Shown here in pieces: positions 43,835 through 53,067 of a DNA stretch of 64,000 bases. The stretch spans positions 124,001-188,000 of the forward strand of contig NZ_JBHZGI010000004.1 of assembly GCF_051900535.1 (NCBI RefSeq), given 5' to 3'. The notes under the pieces were generated by a model, which saw only the letters and a list, made by a program, of their open reading frames with translations, did no database searches and was not told the origin of the DNA. A program made the position numbers and the translations under genes. Numbering within the stretch: position 1 is the stretch's first letter; each line of letters starts with the position of its first letter. The DNA is from Frateuria_A sp051900535. GTDB lineage: Bacteria > Pseudomonadota > Gammaproteobacteria > Xanthomonadales > Rhodanobacteraceae.

Positions 43835-44005
43835 ATGCTGAAGTGGGCCATCATTTTCGCCATCATCTCGCTGATCGCCGGCTGGCTCGGTTTCGGCGGG
43901 ATTTCCGGCATCGCCGCGACGATCGCCAAGATCCTGTTCGTGATCTTCGTGATCCTGTTCATCATCGCCCTGCTGGCGGTGATCGGGGTGTTCCACATCC
44001 TGTAG
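43835..44005 (+). CDS. Small DUF1328 membrane protein
   Basis: 56 residues, nearly all hydrophobic: MLKWAIIFAIISLIAGWLGF then GISGIAATIAKILFVIFVIL. This is the DUF1328 (YtjA-type) two-helix membrane peptide. Function unknown. AAGGGAGAAG lies before the ATG. The 162 bp upstream contain no other gene; a stem-loop follows. Confidence 0.85.
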   Translation: MLKWAIIFAIISLIAGWLGFGGISGIAATIAKILFVIFVILFIIALLAVIGVFHIL

Positions 44006-44036
44006 CGGGGCGAAAGCCATCGCGCGTTGCGCGCAC

Positions 44037-44062
44037 GAAGGCGGGCCCGACGGCCCGCCTTC
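44037..44062 (+). terminator. Stem-loop between DUF1328 gene and dnaG
   Basis: An 11-bp perfect stem (44037-44047 with 44052-44062, loop CGAC) without T-run, 32 bp after the DUF1328 stop. Probable transcript end; dnaG then has its own -10 box. Confidence 0.55.
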
Positions 44063-44116
44063 GCGCATTGCCGCAGGCGCCCCGGAACACGGGCACAAGC
44101 CCTAGACTAGCCGCCT

Positions 44117-45913
44117 ATGCGCGGCCGTATTCCTGACAGCTTCATCGACGAACTGCTCGCCCGCGTCGACATCGTCGACGTGATCGAGCGGCGCGTGCCG
44201 TTGAAGAAGGCCGGGCGCGAGTGGACCGCCTGCTGCCCGTTCCACAACGAGCGCACGCCCTCGTTCTACGTCAGTCCCGCCAAGCAGTTCTTCCATTGCT
44301 TCGGCTGTGGCGCGCACGGCAGCGCGGTCAAGTTCCTGATGGACTACGAGCGGCTGGAATTCCCCGACGCGGTGGAGGAACTGGCGCAGGCGGTCGGCCT
44401 GACCGTGCCGCGCGAGGGCGGCCGCGAAGCCGCACCGCGCGAGGACAAGACCGACCTCTACGCACTGCTCGACAATGCAGCGCGCTGGTACGAAACCGAG
44501 CTGCCCAGGAACGCCGAGGCGCAGGCCTATTGCCGCAAGCGCGGGCTGGACGCCGACACCATCGCGCGCTTCCGCCTGGGCTGGGCGCCGGCCGGCTACG
44601 ACGGCCTGATCAAGGCGCTGGGCGGGAGCGACCGTCGCATGCAGTTGCTCACCGAAGCGGGCATGGTCGCCACCGGCGAGCGGGGCCATCGCTACGACCG
44701 CTTCCGCGAGCGGCTGATGTTCCCCATCCTCGACCGCCGCGGTCGCGTGATCGCCTTCGGCGGACGGGTGTTGAGCGGTTCTTCGAGCGCGAGTCCTTCG
44801 CGCGAAGATCAAGAAGCGGGCATCCCTGCCCGCACTCCTGAAAAAAGCTCCCCCAAATACCTCAACTCGCCCGAAACGCCGCTGTTCCACAAAGGCCGCG
44901 AGCTGTTCGCGCTGTGGCAGGTCAAGCAGGCCAACAGCCAGCTCGCGCGCATCGTGGTGGTCGAGGGCTACATGGACGTGATCGCGCTGCACCAGGCGGG
45001 CCTGCCGATCGCGGTGGCCACGCTGGGCACCGCGACCACGCCGGAGCACACCGAGGTGCTGTTCCGCGCCGCGCCCGACGTGGTGTTCTGCTTCGATGGC
45101 GACCGGGCCGGCCGCGCCGCGGCGTGGAAGGCGCTGGATGCGGCGCTGCCCCGGCTGCGCGATGGCCGCCAGGCGTACTTCCTGTTCCTGCCCGACGGCG
45201 AAGACCCGGACTCGCTGGTCCGCAAGGAAGGCAAGGAAGGTTTCGAGAAGCGCCTGAAGGAGGCCACGCCGCTGTCGGATTATTTCTTCGGCGAACTCGC
45301 GCACGACGTGGACACCGCCAGCCTCGACGGCCGCGCGCGGCTGGCCGAGCGCGCGCGCCCGCTGATCGCCAGGCTTCCCGACGGCGCCTTCCGCGACCTG
45401 ATGGCGCAGGAACTGGAAAAGCGCACCGGCGCGCGCGCCAACGTGCCCGCCGAATCGGCTTCGCGCCGCGCGGTGCAGCGTCCGGTGGCCGTGCAGCGCT
45501 CGCTGGTACGCAGCGCCATCGCGCTGCTGCTGGCGCAACCGGGACTGGCCGACCTGGTCGAACCGCCTTACCGCTTCCTGCGCCTGGACAAGCCAGGCGT
45601 CGGACTGCTGGCAGAGCTGATCGACCTGTGCCGCGCCCGCCCGGGCATCAATCCGGCGATGCTGGTGGAGCACTTTGCCGAACGCCCCGAGTATCCGGCG
45701 CTGCAGAAGCTGATGGCGGCGATGGTGGTCGGCGAACTGGAGACCCAGCGCGAGGAGTTCCTCGACGCGTTGCGGCGCATGGACGAGCAGGCCACCGCGC
45801 TGCGCCGCGAGGCGCTCACCGCCCGGCACCGCGACGGCACGCTGACCAGCGCCGAGAAAGCCGAACTGCGCGAACTGCTGGCGGCACGCCGCCCCTCCCC
45901 GACGCAGGGCTGA
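44117..45913 (+). CDS. dnaG: DNA primase DnaG
   Basis: 598 residues; synthesises RNA primers for replication. CHC2 zinc domain with Cys40, His43, Cys61, Cys64 (CCPFHNERTPSF, FHCFGCGAHG); primase core FPILDRRGRVIAFGGRVL; TOPRIM acidic motifs VVEGYMDVIALHQ and FCFDGDRAGRAA; C-terminal helicase-binding domain. Between GGRVL (219) and PKYLNSPET (246) lies an unusual 26-residue segment where E. coli DnaG has about 4; its DNA contains two palindromes (see findings). TAGACT lies 8 bp before the ATG. rpoD does not follow; dedA does. Confidence 0.96.
   Translation: MRGRIPDSFIDELLARVDIVDVIERRVPLKKAGREWTACCPFHNERTPSFYVSPAKQFFHCFGCGAHGSAVKFLMDYERLEFPDAVEELAQAVGLTVPREGGREAAPREDKTDLYALLDNAARWYETELPRNAEAQAYCRKRGLDADTIARFRLGWAPAGYDGLIKALGGSDRRMQLLTEAGMVATGERGHRYDRFRERLMFPILDRRGRVIAFGGRVLSGSSSASPSREDQEAGIPARTPEKSSPKYLNSPETPLFHKGRELFALWQVKQANSQLARIVVVEGYMDVIALHQAGLPIAVATLGTATTPEHTEVLFRAAPDVVFCFDGDRAGRAAAWKALDAALPRLRDGRQAYFLFLPDGEDPDSLVRKEGKEGFEKRLKEATPLSDYFFGELAHDVDTASLDGRARLAERARPLIARLPDGAFRDLMAQELEKRTGARANVPAESASRRAVQRPVAVQRSLVRSAIALLLAQPGLADLVEPPYRFLRLDKPGVGLLAELIDLCRARPGINPAMLVEHFAERPEYPALQKLMAAMVVGELETQREEFLDALRRMDEQATALRREALTARHRDGTLTSAEKAELRELLAARRPSPTQG
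44774..44851. repeat. In-frame palindromic insert inside dnaG
   Basis: Codons 220-245 of dnaG. Contains the 12-bp perfect palindrome CTTCGCGCGAAG (44796-44807) and a 7-bp stem GCGGGCA-TCCC-TGCCCGC (44816-44833), followed by CTCCTGAAAAAAG. Encodes a Ser/Pro/Glu-rich, probably disordered loop. Looks like a small repeat element that entered in frame. Confidence 0.55.
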
Positions 45914-45980
45914 TCGATGCGGCATGTTTCCTGGCGCGTGCGCCATTCCCGATCGGCGCGCGCGCCCGCCAGGACCAACG

Positions 45981-46604
45981 ATGCCGCTGCTTGAACGGCT
46001 GATCCTGCTGTTTGCCGAAAGCGGCTACCTGGCGGTGTTCGCCGCGCTGCTGCTGTGCGGCGCCGGCGCGCCGCTGCCGGAAGACATCACGCTGGTTGCC
46101 GGCGGCGTAATCGCCGGCCTGGGTTTCGCCAACGTGCACGTGATGGCGCTGGTTTCGCTGGTCGGCGTACTGGCCGGCGACGCGGCGATGTTCCTGCTCG
46201 GCCATCGGCACGGCGCGCGCATCATGCAGTGGCCGCTGGTGGCGCGCCTGCTCACGCCCGAGCGCTACTGCCGCGTGCAGGAAAAGTTCGCCCGCTACGG
46301 CAACCGCCTCTTGTTCCTCGCGCGCTTCCTGCCCGGCATGCGCACGGCGGTCTACGTGACCGCGGGTGCCACGCACCGCGTGTCGTTCCTGCGCTTCTTC
46401 CTGCTCGACGGGCTGGCCGCGCTGATCAGCGTGCCGGTGTGGGTGTACCTGGGCTACTTCGGCGCCAACAACCGCGAGTGGCTCGCGATGTGGATCGGGC
46501 GCGGGCAGCACGGGCTCTGGATCGTCGGCGCGCTGGTGCTGCTGGCCGGGCTGGTCCTGTGGTGGCGCCGTCGGCGGCGCACGCGCTGCGGCATGGGCAA
46601 CTGA
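45981..46604 (+). CDS. DedA family membrane protein
   Basis: 207-residue integral membrane protein of the DedA/VTT family. The conserved GAPLPEDITLVAGGVIAG, FLLGHRHGARI and ARFLPGMRTAVYVTAGATH are visible. Family members act as lipid scramblases or flippases, including for undecaprenyl phosphate in some bacteria. Start at MPLLERL (45981), preceded by AGGA. It follows dnaG by 67 bp in the same direction. Confidence 0.9.
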   Translation: MPLLERLILLFAESGYLAVFAALLLCGAGAPLPEDITLVAGGVIAGLGFANVHVMALVSLVGVLAGDAAMFLLGHRHGARIMQWPLVARLLTPERYCRVQEKFARYGNRLLFLARFLPGMRTAVYVTAGATHRVSFLRFFLLDGLAALISVPVWVYLGYFGANNREWLAMWIGRGQHGLWIVGALVLLAGLVLWWRRRRRTRCGMGN

Positions 46605-46650
46605 TCCGGGCCCGCTACAATCCAACGCTGCGTTCGCCGCCTTCGCACCC

Positions 46651-47637
46651 ATGCCCCCTGCCCTGCTGCGCCGCCTGCTGCCCGACCGCTTCACCCTCGC
46701 CCTGCTCGCCGCCGTCGCCCTGGCCACGGTGCTGCCGTGTCGTGGCGAGGCGGCCGTTTGGCTGGACCGGATCACCGACGCGGCGATCATGCTGTTGTTC
46801 TTCCTGCATGGCGCGAAGCTTTCGCGCGCGGCGATCCTTCGCGGCGTGACGCACTGGCGGCTGCATCTGGCGGTGTTCGCCAGCACCTTCGTGCTGTTTC
46901 CGCTGCTGGGCTTTCTGCTGGCGCCGCTGGCGCGCGCGCTGTTGACGCCGTCGCTGGCGCTTGGCGTGCTGTTCGTCTGCACGCTGCCGTCGACGGTGCA
47001 GTCCTCGATCGCGTTCACCTCGATCGCCGGTGGCAACGTGCCCGCCGCGGTGGTGAGCGCTTCGCTGTCGAGCCTGATCGGCATCGTGCTGACGCCGCTG
47101 CTGGTCGAGCTGCTGCTGGCCACGCACGGCGGGCACGCGCCCGGCGCCGCGGGGGTGTGGCAGATCGTCAGGCTGTTGCTGCTGCCGTTTGCCATCGGGC
47201 ACCTGCTGCGGCCGTGGATCGGGCACTGGATCGACCGCCATCGCCCGCTGCTGGGGTTCACCGACCGCGGCACGATCCTGCTGGTGGTCTACGCCGCCTT
47301 CGGCGAGGCGGTGGTCGACGGCCTGTGGCGCGCCACTGCGCCGCTGGCCGTGCTGGCCACCCTCGGCGTGGGCGCGCTGCTGCTCGCGCTGGCGCTGCTG
47401 TGCACCAGCGCGGCTGGCAGGTTGTTCGGCTTCGCCCGTGCCGACCGCATCACATTGGTGTTCTGCGGCTCGAAGAAGAGCCTGGCCAGCGGCGTGCCGA
47501 TGGCCAAGATCCTGTTCGCCTCCCAGGCCGGCGGATTGGGGGCACTGCTGTTGCCGCTGATGATCTTCCACCAGTTGCAGCTGATGGTGTGCGCGGTGCT
47601 GGCGCGTCGTTACGCAAAGGCGCCGCCGACGCTGTAG
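46651..47637 (+). CDS. Bile acid:sodium symporter-like (SBF/YfeH) transporter
   Basis: 328 residues with about nine to ten membrane helices. The VFCGSKKSLASGVPMAKILF stretch, LPSTVQSSIAFTSIAGGN and the late LPLMIFHQLQLM place it in the SBF-like YfeH branch. The substrate is unknown. TACAAT lies 29 bp before the ATG. It follows dedA by 46 bp. Confidence 0.88.
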   Translation: MPPALLRRLLPDRFTLALLAAVALATVLPCRGEAAVWLDRITDAAIMLLFFLHGAKLSRAAILRGVTHWRLHLAVFASTFVLFPLLGFLLAPLARALLTPSLALGVLFVCTLPSTVQSSIAFTSIAGGNVPAAVVSASLSSLIGIVLTPLLVELLLATHGGHAPGAAGVWQIVRLLLLPFAIGHLLRPWIGHWIDRHRPLLGFTDRGTILLVVYAAFGEAVVDGLWRATAPLAVLATLGVGALLLALALLCTSAAGRLFGFARADRITLVFCGSKKSLASGVPMAKILFASQAGGLGALLLPLMIFHQLQLMVCAVLARRYAKAPPTL

Positions 47638-47715
47638 GGGCCCACTCGGCGATGTTCCCGCTGCGCCGATCCGCAGAAGGACATCGCCCGCAAGTGGGCC
47701 CCGACAGGTTTGCCC

Positions 47716-50172
47716 TTACTGGGTCTTGACCGCCACGTCGTCCACCACGAACGAAGTCTGCAGACTGCCGTCCTCGACACCGTAGAAGTTCACCTGCACC
47801 GTTTGTCCCTTGTAGCCGCTCAAACTGAGGGTGTGGTGCTGGTAGCCGCTGGCGGCGTCCGTGTTGGAGTAGGTGGCCAGCGTGACGTACTTGCCGGTGG
47901 AGGTGATCACCTGCACTTGCAGCGTGTCGTAGGCGGTACCGGTGCCCTCGGCGCTGTCGATGTGCAGGTAGAAGTCCAGCGTGGCACTGCTCACCGTCGA
48001 GGGGATGCTTACCTGCTGCCGCACGTAGTCGGTGTGGCTGCTGCCGTAGCCGTCCAGCCACGCCTTCCAGCTGCCGGCGTGGGCTGCCTCGCTACTGTCG
48101 CTGGTGATCACGCCGCTGGTCTGCGTCCAGGCGGTGGCGCCGCTCTCGAAGCCGCCGTTGCTCAGCAACTGGCTGCTGCCACCGCCGCTGCCGTTGGCGA
48201 CGCTGAAGCCCACGCCCGAACTGCTGCCGACGTTGCCGGCCGCGTCGTAGGCCTTGGCGACGAGCGTGTGCGAACCGTCGGTGAGCGTGGTGGAGTCGAG
48301 GCTGGCCTGGTAGGGCGAGCTGCTGTCGGTGGCCTTGAGCGCGCCATCGACGTAGAACTCCACGCGGCTGACCCCGACGTTGTCGCTCGCCGTCGCCGCC
48401 AGCGTGATCGTGCCCGCGCTGCCGCTTTCCGAGGCGCTGACCGTCGGCGGCGTGGTATCGCCGCCACCGCCGCCGCTGCCCTGGCTCACCCAGACCGGCG
48501 CCGACCACAATCGGTTGCCGTCGGCCTGCGTGATCTTGGCGTAGTAGAAATGCTCGCCCGCGGCCGGCGTGATCGTGGTGGTCGCGGTTTCGGACAACGA
48601 CGTCACGGTGCCGTTGCTGCCGGGCACACCCTGGAACACCTGCACGCGCTGCACGCTGTCGCCGGACGTGCTGGCGTAGTTGACGGTGAGCGTGAGCGGG
48701 CCTGAATTGCTGAAGCGCTCGCCCATGACATGCCCGTTGGCGGTGAGCACGATCTGGTCGGTCTTGTCCTCCGTCGCGAACACGCGGCGTGCGCGCAGCG
48801 CATCGAGGAAGCTGGTCAGGCTGAGCGCCGTGCCGCTCGGGATCAGCACGCCGGTGCGGTTGGTGTAGCTCGCGCCCCAGTTGGCGCAGTGGTTGTCCTG
48901 GTCGGAACTCGGCGCCACGTGGTAGCCGCGTTCGAGGATGGTGTTGAAGGCGGTCTCGTAGTTCGGCCGCGAGGTTTCGGTCTCGCTGGTATTGGCCGAG
49001 AAGGCCGAGCTGTTGAGCACCTCGGCCAGGACCATCACCGTGTCGCCGTCGGCGGTGTAGCCGAAGTTGGTGCCGTTGACCACGAACTGCCCACTGGAGG
49101 CCGGGTGGTTGAACTGGCCGATCCAGCCATGCTGGCGCATCAGCGTGTACAGCGAGGCGTAGTCGCCCTTGGCGATGTAGTAGTCGCCGATCACCTGGCC
49201 GGCGCTGTTTTTCTCCCACTCGATCAGGCCGTCGGCGTTGAGGATGTTCATGTGGCCGCCGTTGCTGATCACGCCCCACTCCTGGCCGTACACGGCGAGG
49301 AAGCTCGGGTGCGCGGCACGGAACGAGCTTGCCGCCTGCAGGCCCGAGGCGAACAGGTTCCTGGCCGTGGCCGGATCGGCCGAGGTGTTGGTGCCGGTGG
49401 AACCGTCGAACATGTGGTTGTGCTCGGAGGTCATCAGCATGTCGAGCCCGCGGTTCATCGCGTACTGGTACGCGTCGGTCGGGCCGTAGGCGCTGCTCTG
49501 CGGCGCCTGTTCGCTGTCGCAGGTGGCCAGGTCGCCGCCACCGTCGCTGTGGTTGGTCTGGCTGTGCAGGTTGCCGTAGTAGATCGTGTACGGCAGCGAT
49601 CCGGCGCCGACCGACTGTGCCTGCAGCGTCTCGTCATGGCGCGGCAGCGCATGGAAGGACGGCACGCGGGCGGACGACACGTCGCCCACCTGGATGTCGT
49701 AGCGCTGCTCCTCGATGCGGTCGGGTGCGCGATCGGCGGCCAGGGCCAGCGCGTGGCCAGGCAGGCCGGTTCCCAGTTGCCGGATGTTGGCCTCGTCGAG
49801 CGCGATCGCGCGCAGGCGCATCGTGTAATAGCCGGCTGGCAAGGCTTGGCCATGGTCGCCCTTGCCATCCCAATGCACGCGGGCCGTGGCCGTGCGCGCG
49901 TGCAGCGTGCTGTGGCCGTCCCAGGCGCGCAGCACGCGCCCATCATGGTCCAGCAGCGCGACTTCCCAGGCGACCGGCGTGCCGGGCGTGGCGCCCGGAT
50001 AGGCGAAGTGCAGCGTCACCGGCCGCCCGGCGACCGCCTGGAACGGAACCTGCAGCGACGCCTCGAATTCCTGGTGGTCGGGCAACGCCGTACCGGCCCA
50101 CGCGACCGGCAGGCCGCAGCATCCCAGGCCCGCCAGCATCAGCGCGCGAGCCATCAAAATTCTTGCTTGCAT
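47716..50172 (-). CDS. Secreted PHP/CehA-type metallohydrolase with Ig-like and CBM-like domains
   Basis: 818 residues. Signal peptide about 1-26 (ending AWAG); an N-terminal beta-rich region; a PHP-type catalytic region near residues 195-460 with GNLHSQTNHSDGG (about 200-212), TSEHNH, GQEW, GGHMNI, FNHPAS and DQDNHC as likely metal ligands. The first motif has HSQ where the usual PHP signature is HxH. A Gly-rich linker leads to an Ig-like domain (TPPTVSASESG to GVGFSVANG, about 572-660), and the final 150 residues are a carbohydrate-binding-like domain (FESGATAWTQTSG, SFVVDDVAV) also seen on secreted peptidases. Substrate unknown; export by Sec is likely. Confidence 0.8.
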   Translation of the reverse strand: MQARILMARALMLAGLGCCGLPVAWAGTALPDHQEFEASLQVPFQAVAGRPVTLHFAYPGATPGTPVAWEVALLDHDGRVLRAWDGHSTLHARTATARVHWDGKGDHGQALPAGYYTMRLRAIALDEANIRQLGTGLPGHALALAADRAPDRIEEQRYDIQVGDVSSARVPSFHALPRHDETLQAQSVGAGSLPYTIYYGNLHSQTNHSDGGGDLATCDSEQAPQSSAYGPTDAYQYAMNRGLDMLMTSEHNHMFDGSTGTNTSADPATARNLFASGLQAASSFRAAHPSFLAVYGQEWGVISNGGHMNILNADGLIEWEKNSAGQVIGDYYIAKGDYASLYTLMRQHGWIGQFNHPASSGQFVVNGTNFGYTADGDTVMVLAEVLNSSAFSANTSETETSRPNYETAFNTILERGYHVAPSSDQDNHCANWGASYTNRTGVLIPSGTALSLTSFLDALRARRVFATEDKTDQIVLTANGHVMGERFSNSGPLTLTVNYASTSGDSVQRVQVFQGVPGSNGTVTSLSETATTTITPAAGEHFYYAKITQADGNRLWSAPVWVSQGSGGGGGDTTPPTVSASESGSAGTITLAATASDNVGVSRVEFYVDGALKATDSSSPYQASLDSTTLTDGSHTLVAKAYDAAGNVGSSSGVGFSVANGSGGGSSQLLSNGGFESGATAWTQTSGVITSDSSEAAHAGSWKAWLDGYGSSHTDYVRQQVSIPSTVSSATLDFYLHIDSAEGTGTAYDTLQVQVITSTGKYVTLATYSNTDAASGYQHHTLSLSGYKGQTVQVNFYGVEDGSLQTSFVVDDVAVKTQ

Positions 50173-50274
50173 ATGAACCCCTACACGTTGGCAAGGATTC
50201 CCCCGACAGGTTTTATAGCTGTCGGCCGCTGGTGGCGGTATCGGCAAAATTCGTAGGAAAAATTCCCCGAAAGG

Positions 50275-52926
50275 TCAGAGCCAGCGACCGTAGCGCCGCA
50301 TGTACACCCGCTTCACCAACTGCGTCAGCACGGCATAGCAAAGCAGCGTCAAGGCCAGCCAACCGAAGTACGCCAGGGGCAATCCGGTCATCCCGAGCTT
50401 GGCCCCCAGTCGACTGTAGGGAATGAAAAGCCCGATCGCGCCGATGGCCACCGTCAGCGCAAGCACGGGGGCGGCCGCGATGCTCTGCACGAACGGAATC
50501 CGCCGCGTGCGGATCATGTGCACGATCAACGTTTGCGAGAGCAACCCCTCCACGAACCAGCCGGACTGGAAGAGCGCCTGGTGCGCCACGTCGTTCGCCC
50601 CGAACAGGTGCCACAGCAGCCAGAACGTGGTGAGGTCGAAGATCGAGCTGACCGGTCCGACCCACGCCATGAAGCGGCCGATGTCGCTGGCGTCCCACTG
50701 GCGCGGGGACTTCAGGTATTCCTCGTCCATGCGGTCGAACGGGATCGCCAGCTGCGAGATGTCGTAGAGCAGGTTCTGCACCAGCAGCTGTAGCGGCAGC
50801 ATCGGCAGGAACGGCAGGAAGGCGCTGGCCACCAGCACGCTGAACACGTTGCCGAAGTTCGAGCTGGCGGTCATCTTGATGTACTTCATGACGTTGCCGA
50901 AGGTGATGCGGCCCTCGATGACGCCCTCCTCCAGCACCATCAGGTTCTTTTCCAGGAGGATGATGTCGGCCGACTCCTTGGCGATGTCGGTCGCGCTGTC
51001 CACCGAGATGCCCACGTCCGCCTCGCGCAGCGCCGGCGCATCGTTGATCCCGTCGCCAAGGAAGCCGACGGTGTGGCCCTGGCGCTGCAGCGACTTGACC
51101 ACGCGCGCCTTCTGCAGCGGGGACATCTTGGCAAACACGGTGGTGCGCGCGACCAGCGCGTCGAGCGCGGGCTCGTCCAGCGGTTCGATGTCGCGGCCTT
51201 GCGCCGAATGCACCACTTCCAGGCCGACCTCACGGCAGATCTTGCGCGTTACCGCCTCGTTGTCGCCGGTGATCACCTTCACCGCCACACCGTGTTCGCG
51301 CAGCGCCGCGATCGCCGTGGCGGCGGAGTCCTTGGGTGGGTCGAGGAAGGCGAGGCAACCGATCGCGGTCAGGCCCGCCTCGTCGGCCAGGCCATAGGCG
51401 CGCCCGCTCGGGCCCTGCCGCTTGATCGCCACCACCAGCACGCGCAGGCCGTCCTCGTTGAGGCGGCGGGTCATCGCGCGGATTTCCGCGCGCCGGGCGT
51501 CGTCCAGCGTGGTGTCGATGCCGTCCAGCCGTGCGGCGGTGCAGATGGCGAGCATTTCCTCGACCGCACCCTTGCACACCAGCAGGTGCTGTCCGTCGTC
51601 GCCGGCGAGCACCACCGACATGCGCCGGCGCTGGAAGTCGAACGGGATCTCATCGACCAGACGGAAGCGTGCGGCCATCGGCTCGAGGTTGCGGTGGGCC
51701 AGCACGGCCTTGTCCATCAGGTTCTTCAGGCCCGTCTGGAAACGGCTGTTGAGATAGCCGTATTCCAGCGCCTCGTCCGACGCTTCGCCGTCCAGGTCCA
51801 GGTGGCGTTCGAGCACGATCCGGTCGAGCGTCAGCGTGCCGGTCTTGTCGGTGCACAGCACGTCCATCGCGCCGAAGTTCTGGATCGCGTTGAGGCGCTT
51901 GACCACCACCTTGCGACGGGACATCGCCATCGCGCCCTTGCCCAGGTTCGCGGTGACGATCAGCGGCAGCATCTCGGGCGTGAGGCCGACCGCCACCGAC
52001 AGCGCGAACAGGAACGCCTGCAGCCAGTCGTGCTTGTCCAGCCCGTTGATGGCGAACACCACCGGCACCATCACCGCCATGAAGCGGATCAGGAGCCAGC
52101 TGACCGAGCGCACGCCGCGGTCGAAACTTGTCTGCACGCGCTGTCCGGACAACGTGTGCGCCAGCGAGCCCAGGTAACTGCGCGAACCGGTCGCCACTGC
52201 CACGGCGATCGCGGTGCCGCTGACCACGTTGGTGCCCATGTAGCAGACCGTGGGCAGGTCCAGCGGATCTTTCGCGTCACCCTCGGCCAGGTCGCGCGCC
52301 GTCGGCGCCGCTTTTTCAACCGGCAGCGATTCGCCGGTGAGGATCGCCTGGCTGATGAACAGATCCTTGGCCGAGAGCAGGCGAAGGTCGGCCGGCACCA
52401 TGTCGCCCGCGCCCAAATGCACGATGTCGCCGGCGACCAGTTCGCCGACCGGTACCTCGATGCGCTCGCTATGGCCGTCAGCCGCGCGGCGGGTGACGCT
52501 GGCGGTGTTGCGCACCATCGCCTTGAGCCGCTCGGCGGCGCGCGAGGAACGGTATTCCTGGGTGAAGCTGAGAAGTACGCTGATGCCGACCATCACGGCG
52601 ATGATCAGCGGTCCGGTGAGGTCCTCGCGGTCGGTCGCCAGTTGCACGATGGCCAGCAGCACAAGCACCGCGATGAACGGGTTGCGGCAGGCGCGCAGCA
52701 ACTGGCGCGACCAGTGCGGCGGCTTCTCGTGCGAGACCTCGTTGGCGCCGTCGCGGTGCAGGCGGGCGGCGATGCGTTCGGCGTCCAGGCCCGACGTGCC
52801 GGTGTCGAGCCGGGCCAGCAGTTCGTCGTTGCGCAGCCGCGCGTAGTCGACCGCCATCACGCGTGCCGGCGCCGCGCCTCTGCCGGTTGCCCGGGCGGCC
52901 GCGCTGTGGAGGGTCTGCCTGATCAT
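50275..52926 (-). CDS. mgtA: Magnesium-translocating P-type ATPase MgtA
   Basis: 883 residues. P-type ATPase importing Mg2+ down into the cytoplasm with ATP. N-terminal cation ATPase region; LTGESLPVEK actuator motif; phosphorylated Asp in DKTGTLTLDR (about 359-368); FLGDGINDAPALREADVGIS hinge; ten membrane helices with the MgtA-type C-terminus ending GRWL. The start at 52926 follows GGAAG. Transcription comes from a leader of more than 140 bp carrying short ORFs and hairpins (see 53068-53427), suggesting Mg2+-responsive attenuation. Confidence 0.95.
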   Translation of the reverse strand: MIRQTLHSAAARATGRGAAPARVMAVDYARLRNDELLARLDTGTSGLDAERIAARLHRDGANEVSHEKPPHWSRQLLRACRNPFIAVLVLLAIVQLATDREDLTGPLIIAVMVGISVLLSFTQEYRSSRAAERLKAMVRNTASVTRRAADGHSERIEVPVGELVAGDIVHLGAGDMVPADLRLLSAKDLFISQAILTGESLPVEKAAPTARDLAEGDAKDPLDLPTVCYMGTNVVSGTAIAVAVATGSRSYLGSLAHTLSGQRVQTSFDRGVRSVSWLLIRFMAVMVPVVFAINGLDKHDWLQAFLFALSVAVGLTPEMLPLIVTANLGKGAMAMSRRKVVVKRLNAIQNFGAMDVLCTDKTGTLTLDRIVLERHLDLDGEASDEALEYGYLNSRFQTGLKNLMDKAVLAHRNLEPMAARFRLVDEIPFDFQRRRMSVVLAGDDGQHLLVCKGAVEEMLAICTAARLDGIDTTLDDARRAEIRAMTRRLNEDGLRVLVVAIKRQGPSGRAYGLADEAGLTAIGCLAFLDPPKDSAATAIAALREHGVAVKVITGDNEAVTRKICREVGLEVVHSAQGRDIEPLDEPALDALVARTTVFAKMSPLQKARVVKSLQRQGHTVGFLGDGINDAPALREADVGISVDSATDIAKESADIILLEKNLMVLEEGVIEGRITFGNVMKYIKMTASSNFGNVFSVLVASAFLPFLPMLPLQLLVQNLLYDISQLAIPFDRMDEEYLKSPRQWDASDIGRFMAWVGPVSSIFDLTTFWLLWHLFGANDVAHQALFQSGWFVEGLLSQTLIVHMIRTRRIPFVQSIAAAPVLALTVAIGAIGLFIPYSRLGAKLGMTGLPLAYFGWLALTLLCYAVLTQLVKRVYMRRYGRWL

Positions 52927-53067
52927 CTGTCCGCTTCCGTCTTTCGCCTCGTCGAACGACGCTTGCCTTCGATCAGGCGCGCGCCGGCTACCGCAGGTCC
53001 GGTCGTCTGGGCGGCCGGACGGGACGAGGTCCTGGCGGGGGCCAGCCCTTGCGCGACGGACGCAGGC

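Noticed and set aside
44102..45946. Minus-strand open frame opposite dnaG
   Set aside because: Antisense to the primase with no protein signature.
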